Below, piece by piece: positions 23,516-30,804 of a DNA stretch of 64,000 bases (its first letter is position 1; each line of letters starts with the position of its first letter). The notes beneath the pieces were generated by a model, which was given only the letters and a program-made list of their open reading frames with translations, had not been told where the DNA came from and ran no database searches. This stretch comes from Syngnathus acus (Eukaryota; Chordata; Actinopteri; Syngnathiformes; Syngnathidae), in contig NC_051092.1 of NCBI RefSeq assembly GCF_901709675.1, positions 10,250,491 to 10,314,490 of the forward strand, read 5' to 3'. Made by a program: the position numbers and the translations under genes.

Positions 23516-23526
23516 CAAGATGGCGG
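23516..23526 (+). promoter_or_regulatory. YY1-like motif at the LINE 5' end
   Basis: The first bases of the element read caagatggcgg. This matches the YY1 consensus (CAARATGGCGGC-like) and includes the ORF's start codon. In mammalian L1 a similar YY1 site at the 5' end positions transcription at the element's first base. The same role here is inference. Confidence 0.45.
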
Positions 23527-26519
23527 CGCGTGCATACGCAGCGACCTCTCTCTGTCCCGCTCGAACGGTGTTTTGTTCGTCAAATGAGTGTTTGACCGGC
23601 AGTTTTGTGCGTTCGTCTCGTCGTACTGAGTCGTGCTACAAGTACGGCAGGAAGGTTCTGCTCGACATCGGCGAAAGCGACTTTTGTCGAGTTCTGGACT
23701 TTGATGCGGGGACATTAAAGGCGCTCGGACTGCTACGTCCTGAAGCGTCGCCGGACTCGTCTGCTATTCCTCCCCCGGTTGGGAAGCGTCGAAAGCGGTG
23801 TGCGAGGAGGCTGAAGAGGGGCAAGCGTGGGGGCGTCCGGGCCAGGCTGGCGGCCAACCCGGCTCGCCCGGCCGTGCCTTCCATTCTTCTGGCGAACGTT
23901 CGATCGCTGGACAACAAAATGGATTACATTCGCTTGCTGAGATCTACAAACCGGACGGTGCGTGACTGCTGTGTGCTCGTGTTCACTGAGACTTGGTTGA
24001 CCGTCAACATTCCGGACTCGGCTGTACGTCTGGAGCGGCTAGCGTGCTATCGGGCGGACCGGACCATTGTACGAGGGGGGAAATCTCGTGGAGGTGGAAT
24101 ATGCGTCTACATCCGTGACGAGTGGTGCCGGGACTCTGTGGTGGTATGCAGGCACTGCTCGCCACTGGCGGAGTTTGTGATCATTAAGTGCCGTCCTTTT
24201 TACCTGCCGAGGGAATTTACCGCGATTCTGCTGGTCGCGGTTTACATCCCGCCTTCCAACATCGGAGGCGACAGGGTCGCGGCTCTTAGTGAACTGTACC
24301 AGGCTGTCAGTGACCAACAGACAGCGCACCCTGACGGTTTCACCATCTTCGCTGGGGATTTTAATCATGCTAATCTGAAGTCTGTTTTTCCGAGGCTTCA
24401 CCAGCATGTTGATTTTCCTACGCGTGGCGACAGCTTCCTGGACCTGGTCTACTCTTCGCATAAAGGAGCTTTCAAAGCCGCCCCCCTCCCCCATCTTGGC
24501 CTTTCTGACCATCTCACTGTTATGCTTTTGCCCGCATACAGACAAAAGGTGAGAACATCCAGACCAGTTCGCAAGCGGGTGCGGGTGTGGCCTGAGGGTG
24601 CCTCTGATGCGCTTCGTGACTGCTTTGGCTCTACAGACTGGGACGTGTTTAGGAGGGCGGCCACTTGCGACGGTCGGGCGGACATTGAGGAGTATACTGA
24701 CTCTGTTTCCTCCTACATCGGGAAGTGCATTGATGATGTGACACACTCAGTATCCGTCGTCACTCGGGCAAACCGGAAGCCATGGCTGACAGGGGCTGTC
24801 TTCAGGCTGCTGAGGGCCAGGGACAAAGCCTTCCGGGCGGGGGATGAGGCTGGCTTGAGGACTGCGAGGGCCGACCTGTCCCGGGGCATCAAAGAAGCGA
24901 AGAGGGCGTTCTCGGGCAAAATTACCGCTCACTTCAAGGACAGCAGGGACGCACGGCGCCTTTGGCAGGGCATTCAGACCATCACGGACTACAAGCCCGC
25001 GCCGCAGAGCTGTGATGGCGACGTCCGTCTGCTCAATGACCTCAACCGCTTCTTTGCTCGCTTCGACGCTCAGAACAGCACTTGCCCGCTGAAGGCCACT
25101 CCCCCTTCCCACGAGCTGCCCCTGTGCCTCTCCGCCGACAGCGTGAGGAGGACGCTTGCCGCTATCGACATCCGTAAGGCGGCGGGCCCGGACAACATCC
25201 CGGGTCGAGCGCTGAAGGACTGCGCTGGTGAGCTGACGGATGTCTTCACGGACATCTTTAACACTTCCCTGCAGCAGGCCATCGTCCCGTCGAGTTTCAA
25301 AGCAGCCACCATCGTACCTGTGCCGAAGAAGCCTGCTCCATCCTGCTTCAATGACTACCGCCCCGTGGCACTTACGCCCATCGTCATGAAGTGCTTTGAG
25401 CGGCTTGTCTTGGAGCACATCCGGTCAGTTCTCCCCCCCACCATTGACCCCTTCCAGTTTGCGTACCGAGCCAAACGGTCCTCTGAGGATGCCATCTGCT
25501 CTGCCCTCCACTCGGCCCTCACCCACCTGGAGGGGAAGGACTCGTATGTGAGGTTGCTGTTTGTGGACTTCAGTTCTGCCTTCAACACCATTGTGCCGCA
25601 GCGTCTCATCGGCAAACTTGACAAGCTGGGCCTCAGTACCGGCCTCTGCAACTGGCTACTGGACTTCCTCTGTCAGAGGCCACAGGTGGTACGTGTTGGC
25701 GACAAGATCTCCGCCAGCATCACGCTGAGCACAGGGGCCCCCCAAGGCTGCGTGCTCAGTCCGCTGCTCTTCACCCTCCTGACGCATGACTGCGCTGCCA
25801 CCTGCAGCGGCAACCGCATAGTGAAGTTTGCTGACGACACGACTCTGGTGGGTCTCATCACCAAGGGAGACGAGACTCAATACAGGCTGGAGGTTGACCT
25901 TCTGACCGCGTGGTGCAGGGACAACAACCTCCTGCTGAACGTCGACAAGACCAAGGAGATTGTCGTTGACTTCCGGAAGGGTCACGCCCAACACCTGCCG
26001 CTGACCATCGACGGTGCTGTGGTGGAGAGAGTGAGCAGCGCCAAGTTCCTGGGGGTGCACATCAGTGAGGATCTCTCCTGGTCCACCAACACCGCGTCGC
26101 TGGCGAAGAAGGCCCGGCGCCGCCTGTACTTCCTTCGGAAACTCAGGCGAGCGGGGACTCCTCCGGCCGTCATGACTACGTTTTACCGCGGCACCATTGA
26201 GAGCGTCCTCTCCAGCTGTATTGCTGTCTGGGGTGGCAGCTGCACTGACCAAGACTTGAAGGCCCTGCAGCGCATTGTGAAAACGGCTAGTAAGACTATT
26301 GGTGCTTCTCTCCCCTCCTTGAAGGACATTTACACCTCCCATCTCACCCGCAAGGCGACCAAGATTGTGAGTGATGTGAGTCACCCCGCTCACCCTTTGT
26401 TTGAACTTCTGCCCTCTGGGAGGCGGTACAGGAGCCTGCGCTCCCGCACCACCAGACTTTCCAACAGCTTCGTACTCCAGGCTGTTAGGATCCTGAACTC
26501 GCTCCCCCTTTCAGCGTAG
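23520..26519 (+). CDS. LINE polyprotein: endonuclease plus reverse transcriptase, 999 aa
   Basis: A single intact ORF. Residues 1-115 are Arg/Lys-rich (KRRKRCARRLKRGKRGG near 89-105) and probably bind nucleic acid. The APE-like endonuclease spans about 120-335: Asn-126 in ANVRSL, Glu-157 in TETWL, GGGICVYIRD at 191-200, Asp-280 and Asn-282 in GDFNH, and Ser-Asp-His at 329-331. The reverse transcriptase spans about 540-860: KAAGPDNIPG at 553-562, catalytic Asp-683 in VDFSSAFNT, GAPQGCVLSPLL at 739-750, FADD at 770-773 (both catalytic Asp present) and FLGVHI at 843-848. A C-terminal region of about 140 residues follows. No stops or frameshifts interrupt it, and every catalytic residue I can locate is present. 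The protein would nick target DNA and copy its own RNA by target-primed reverse transcription. The start ATG sits about six bases from the element's 5' end. Confidence 0.9.
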   Translation: MAARAYAATSLCPARTVFCSSNECLTGSFVRSSRRTESCYKYGRKVLLDIGESDFCRVLDFDAGTLKALGLLRPEASPDSSAIPPPVGKRRKRCARRLKRGKRGGVRARLAANPARPAVPSILLANVRSLDNKMDYIRLLRSTNRTVRDCCVLVFTETWLTVNIPDSAVRLERLACYRADRTIVRGGKSRGGGICVYIRDEWCRDSVVVCRHCSPLAEFVIIKCRPFYLPREFTAILLVAVYIPPSNIGGDRVAALSELYQAVSDQQTAHPDGFTIFAGDFNHANLKSVFPRLHQHVDFPTRGDSFLDLVYSSHKGAFKAAPLPHLGLSDHLTVMLLPAYRQKVRTSRPVRKRVRVWPEGASDALRDCFGSTDWDVFRRAATCDGRADIEEYTDSVSSYIGKCIDDVTHSVSVVTRANRKPWLTGAVFRLLRARDKAFRAGDEAGLRTARADLSRGIKEAKRAFSGKITAHFKDSRDARRLWQGIQTITDYKPAPQSCDGDVRLLNDLNRFFARFDAQNSTCPLKATPPSHELPLCLSADSVRRTLAAIDIRKAAGPDNIPGRALKDCAGELTDVFTDIFNTSLQQAIVPSSFKAATIVPVPKKPAPSCFNDYRPVALTPIVMKCFERLVLEHIRSVLPPTIDPFQFAYRAKRSSEDAICSALHSALTHLEGKDSYVRLLFVDFSSAFNTIVPQRLIGKLDKLGLSTGLCNWLLDFLCQRPQVVRVGDKISASITLSTGAPQGCVLSPLLFTLLTHDCAATCSGNRIVKFADDTTLVGLITKGDETQYRLEVDLLTAWCRDNNLLLNVDKTKEIVVDFRKGHAQHLPLTIDGAVVERVSSAKFLGVHISEDLSWSTNTASLAKKARRRLYFLRKLRRAGTPPAVMTTFYRGTIESVLSSCIAVWGGSCTDQDLKALQRIVKTASKTIGASLPSLKDIYTSHLTRKATKIVSDVSHPAHPLFELLPSGRRYRSLRSRTTRLSNSFVLQAVRILNSLPLSA

Positions 26520-26747
26520 CGTCCTGTTCTTGCTGTATGCTCACTGGCTCGGTTTTGCCCCTCATATTCAATGGGTTATTGGTCTGTTTTTATTCATCGC
26601 TCATTTTATTTTATTTATTATTTATTATTTATGGTTTGTGCCTACTTGTTTTTGTTTTGTGTCGCCTACTTGTATGTCTCGTCACCGTGGGATGGAGGAA
26701 ACGGAATTTCGGTTTCTTTGTGTGTCTTGACGTATGAAGGGATTGAC

Positions 26748-26775
26748 AATAAAGCTGACTTTGACTTTGACTTTG

Positions 26776-26777
<2 letters not shown>
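26748..26777 (+). terminator. LINE polyadenylation signal and (TTTGAC)n 3' tail
   Basis: AATAAA is followed by gctgactttgactttgac, a short tandem tail typical of L2/CR1-type ends, and then by the flanking (TAAC)n. Confidence 0.6.
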
Positions 26778-26822
<45 letters not shown>

Positions 26823-26823
26823 G
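26777..26823. repeat. (TAAC)n microsatellite, right of the LINE
   Basis: About eleven units continuing the repeat seen immediately left of the LINE. Confidence 0.9.
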
Positions 26824-26872
26824 ACTAATCAGGGTTTATTCTAAGTAAGCAAATGACTGTGTTCATTTTAAG

Positions 26873-27245
26873 TTACTGTAATTTCTGGACTATTAGCCTC
26901 ACCTGATTATAAGCCGCACAAGCAAAAATTAGGGAAAGATTTTGGTGTTGTAAATAAGCTGCACCGTACTAAAAGCCGCATGTGCACGCGGGTTATTTAC
27001 AAAGAAAGACGGTACACAGGAAGCCTTAATTTTTAATGACATAGTTTTAATGACATACCTTAACATTTCTTTCCAAACACTGTCTGTGACGCGACAGTAA
27101 TACCGCAGCAACAAATCGCTGCCTTTAACTTAAAAGCGGCATCATATGCATTTCTTTTCTCCCCAAAATGAGGGTTTGTGTATAAAAGCTTCCTTTCTTC
27201 AGTAATGTCCGTCTTGATCTCGTTCTGTCTCTTCTTTGTGTCAAT
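26873..27245 (+). mobile_element. Half of a palindromic MITE family
   Basis: It starts tactgtaatttctggactat, followed by 'gattataagccgcac' and 'aaaagccgcatg' motifs. It is related in design to the 21847 element but belongs to a different family ('aagccgcac' instead of 'aaggcgcac'). Downstream sequence up to about 27245 reads like the body of this known-style fish repeat, but no closing inverted repeat is found. It lies about 1 kb upstream of the tmtc2 start codon. Confidence 0.5.
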
Positions 27246-27830
27246 TATACGGCACTATTTGCCAGGCAAAATATAATGATGGACCTCTGAGTGTGATGAC
27301 AAAGGAAAAAAATCATGAGCCATTTGCTTTGATGCTTGCAGGTTTGCTAATTTTTCATACAGCCTAGGTAAGTTGTATGAAACTGACCATATATGTTTAT
27401 TAAAAAAAAAAAAAAGGTAATAAATTGTTTTGTGATGAAAATGCTCAGAAATGCAGAAACTGTCAATTAGATGATAACATGACATCAGGACATGGTAATT
27501 CCAATTCCAGTCCAGCACCCAAGACTATGAAGACTCCCAAAGTTGTTCTTTTGGAGATCTCCGTAGGTAGGAAAGCATCACAGTTGTGAGCGCTGTTTTA
27601 TTTAGAAGCAAACAATCTCAATGTTAAAATGTGTCAACGTAAAAATGCACGAATGGGTTTGTGCAAATTTCATTTTAGTCAGTAACGGTTATAAAATAAA
27701 ATAGTTCGTAAGGACTGCCAATACAAATGCTACACATTTAAGTACTTGGTCAGAGCTTTCTAATTCTCTTTCCTGCAATCAGGTTCGTCAGGGGAAGGTT
27801 CTGACTCTTTACATTTATTTTGAAAGTGCA
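27246..27830. other. tmtc2 upstream region
   Basis: AT-rich sequence between the half-MITE and the GC-richer leader region. No recognisable gene; it may contain upstream regulatory sequence. Confidence 0.5.
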
Positions 27831-28248
27831 AACAGAACTTGCTCCTGCCACTACTGCTAACTTTGCGGTCAGCGGCTTCCAAGCCGCTGTCGCTCAGCAT
27901 CAGAGTGCGGATCCGCTTGAGGAAGGGAAGGCGTGTGAAACCGTGGCGTCGTCACACGTTGACTAAACATTGCTGGTGTGCAATATTCCTTCCCTCTCCT
28001 TGGCTAACCTCCAGCTGGATAAAGAGCTCCCCGCCTCTCAGCCAACATGGGTTAGACACGCCGCGACCCGCAGAGCGTCCACTTTGTGCACTTGAAGCGA
28101 GGATGGGGGCAACCGGACTTGTTTTCGCGCACACATCCTGACAAAGACGGCGGCTGTGAGGAAACACGCATTTTGGGATTTTGCACGCTTTTTTCTTTGA
28201 AGTTGTATTGTTGGACCAACGTCACGCGTGTGTCCCAGACGAAGAGAA
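27831..28248 (+). promoter_or_regulatory. Probable tmtc2 promoter and 5' UTR
   Basis: Locally GC- and CpG-rich DNA immediately upstream of the tmtc2 start codon, in contrast to the AT-rich surroundings. It contains a TATA-like gataaag near 28017, an ACGTCACG cAMP-element-like half site near 28220, and two short upstream ORFs (28046-28054 and 28103-28141). The transcription start is not visible from sequence alone. Confidence 0.5.
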
Positions 28249-28331
28249 ATGTTTGCAGAATTGCTGTGCAGCGCCGTGGCTCTGGTCCTATATGTCAACA
28301 CTCTGGGAGCAGATTTCTGCTACGATGACAG
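28249..28331 (+). CDS. tmtc2: TMTC2 coding exon 1
   Basis: Encodes residues 1-27 plus two bases of Ser-28. It begins MFAELLCSAVALVLYVNTLG and ends ADFCYDD at the donor (cag followed by gtactt). This is the conserved start of TMTC2: a first membrane segment (about residues 4-20) followed at once by an acidic Asp-Asp pair in the first luminal loop. TMTC1-4 are ER multi-pass proteins with C-terminal TPR repeats, implicated in O-mannosylation of cadherins. The acidic pair is thought to be part of the catalytic site, as in other GT-C enzymes. The reading phase (two bases left) matches exon 2. Teleosts can carry two tmtc2 paralogues; which one this is cannot be told here. Confidence 0.93.
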
Positions 28332-28864
28332 GTACTTTGCGTGGGCATATGCCACTCATACTATACACTGCCTCTTCTCATTAATCAATTAAATGGGAGG
28401 ATAGTAAAGTGCATGATGCTGTATATTCTGAATTGCATTCTCCACAAAGCAGAATTGCTCCAAAATTCCCTTAGTGGAAATAATCGATCTCTGGTGAAGA
28501 AATCATTCCCCAGAACAAGTTGCGTACTGTCCAAATGTGCAATCTGCTAGAACTTTTAAATAAGCCCCATCAACTTAAAACGGACTGGTTTGTCACTCTT
28601 CACTGGAAACCATCATTTTTGGGGGGAAGAGCACCATTTGATATTTGATGGCTGAGTGAATGTCACTGCCTCCGGCTCATTTATTCCTCATCCACACTGT
28701 GATGTAGGTCACTCGCTTTTCCACTTAGTTTTCTTTGCTTTAAAAAACAGCTTTTTAATTGCTCACATAATGTGATTAATTGTATAAAGGTTTCTTATTA
28801 GTTTGATCTAGCACACACGGGACATTAAAGTGAAAACATTCCTGTAAAAATGCGTGTCTAAATG

Positions 28865-28932
28865 TCTGCTGGGCTTGGCTCCATCTCACCTGCAAAACAG
28901 AATAAATGCTAGAAAATGAGTGGTTGAATGCA
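28865..28932 (+). repeat. SINE 3'-tail fragment
   Basis: ctgggcttggctccatctcacctgcaaaac then gaataaatgctagaaaatga matches the degraded end of the fish SINE ('gctccagctcacctgcgac...gataagcggtatagaaaatgg'). Confidence 0.5.
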
Positions 28933-30252
28933 TTTCAATTGAAAATAGAATGATTACCAAGCATATAAAAGTGAAACTGAAAAAAAAAAGACAAAAGAAA
29001 GGAGCAGAAAATGTAATTTAAGGATTGGCCCAGCCACATGGAGACAGAAATCCAGTTAAAAAACTTTGGGGTGACCCAATGAGGAAATGCCCTCACTGAT
29101 AGATTTGGAGCACTTTTGCAAGCCAAAATATGTCATGCTGATAGATCACTATCCTAAAACACAGAATGCTTTCATGAACTTAAAAGGTGCTTCAAGTTTT
29201 ATTTTTAGAATGTAAATCCTTCTATATTCAGCTTCCTATCTCAGTTCACGTTACTATTTGAAAGCTGCATTTTTTAAAATGATGTCCTGTGTTTTTGTAT
29301 AGTTTTTTTAAATATACAAATACTATTTTAGAGGTAAGCTCCCTTTCTTAATCTATTGTAGCTCAGAAAGTTTCAACAACACTGTGTGTATTTGTGACAT
29401 GTATTCCATGACTATTCCAATACAGCCAGATGACAACGCTCCATGAAATAGGCTGGACATTAACACCCTCCACATTGACGACTGCCGTGTTTCCTTTTAC
29501 AACTCTGCTAACTGCTCTGTATGTACAGCGCTTCCTGCAACAAGAAAAAAAAAAAAATCCCGAGGCACCTTATTCTGTTTGTGCAGTTTCTCTTTCCCTG
29601 TAGTGTGTTTGCATTCTGGACGTTATAGGCGGATCCGGCTGTCCTGTTCAAGACAGATGTTGAATGTCCATAAAGCCGTCAAACAGTGGTAACATAGAGA
29701 GAAAGGTGACTACCGGAGAGCTCCAAAAGCCTTCAAAGTTTTAGAGTAAGAGCATGCCAAGTCGTGATTAGTCCGTGGAGAGATGTTATTTATTGCCACC
29801 TGAGCTGCGATCCAACCGAGTTGGGGCTTCTGACACAAATCCCGCAATCCCAGCCAAGTATTTTTCAATATTTTATTCAATATGTTCTGACATTTGACAG
29901 GTTTTTCTTTGCTTGCTGTCTATCAGCCAGCCAGCACTATCTGTGTTTAAAACAGCACATGTTGCGCTCGGGCTTGTAATTAGCAGCAGTCTCCTGTCCC
30001 CTCAGGCTCCGCTGGTGGTGAGAAAGTAGCGAGGGGAGGCAGCCGAGTCTGAGATATCTAATTTATCCAAGTAAAAAGTATCCCAGACCCATACGGTGAT
30101 ATAACTTGCTAATGGTGTACGTGTGTGAGGAGAAGCCTGATATGATTTGATAATGTAGCTGTCAACGTGGAGAAGATAGAATTGTACGGCAGGTTTTGCA
30201 GATTTTGAATATCGCCATTAATATATTTGCACTGAGGAGAATTAAATATGAA
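28933..30252. other. tmtc2 intron 1, unique-looking segment
   Basis: No repeat or exon recognised. The block around 29690-30060 is more GC-rich and lower in homopolymers than its surroundings, so it is a candidate conserved non-coding element. Confidence 0.45.
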
Positions 30253-30804
30253 TACCGTTTTTTCCATGTATAATGCGCAACATTTAACGAATTTATTGTC
30301 CTAAAATCTGGGGTGCGCATTATACATGGGTACAATTTTTTTATTTATTTATTTTTTGACACGTCAGCTATATAAAGAGCGAGAGTTCAGTTCTCTACCT
30401 AAATGCGTATTACAGGTAATATTTTATTTCACAACACTTTGCCTTGTTCCTTTCTTCTCTGCTGTTCACTTCAAACACGCTCCATACGAACACAATGCTC
30501 TCGTATCAGACGCTTGCTCGATCACCTGCTCGTTTGCTGTCACAATGTACCCTACACAAATCCGAAACATTTCTTCGCTATTGAGTTTGCTAGCGCATGC
30601 GCAGTGATACTGACCGGCAGAATAACAACCGGTTGTTCCCAAAGATGATCTTTTTTCTGAAATAATTTTACGTTTACGGACTTAAGTAGGAGTCAAAATT
30701 TGGGTGCGTATTATACATGGGTACAGGCTTTTTTCCAGCATCGACATGCCATTTTTAGGGTGCGTATTATACATGGGGGCGCATTATACATGGAAAAAAC
30801 GGTA
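30253..30804. mobile_element. MITE with perfect 24-bp terminal inverted repeats
   Basis: The element spans 30255-30802 (548 bp) and is flanked by TA on each side. Its first 24 bases, starting ccgttttttccatgtataat, are the exact reverse complement of its last 24. Subterminal motifs ggtgcg(c/t)attatacatggg recur near 30311, 30702 and 30758. The body has no transposase-like frame. The ends share the 'ccgt-tttcc...tata' layout with the 21847 element. It is an intronic insertion in tmtc2, apparently recent because its ends are unmutated. Confidence 0.85.

Larger units (their letters stand above)
23514..26777 (+). mobile_element. Apparently full-length L2/CR1-like LINE
   Basis: A 3.26-kb non-LTR retrotransposon: about six bases of leader, one 999-codon ORF, a 260-bp 3' UTR, an AATAAA at 26748-26753 and a short (TTTGAC)n tail. 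It is flanked on both sides by (TAAC)n. The GC-rich body contrasts sharply with the AT-rich surroundings, as expected of an inserted element. The single ORF joins an APE-type endonuclease to a reverse transcriptase, and the tandem-repeat tail is not poly(A). Both point to the L2/CR1 part of the Jockey group. No poly(A), LTR or ORF1 is seen. The clade name is inferred from motifs, not from a tree. Confidence 0.85.

Noticed and set aside
24039-26393. Long antisense frames (up to 245 codons) within the LINE
   Set aside because: Shadows of the GC-rich sense ORF.
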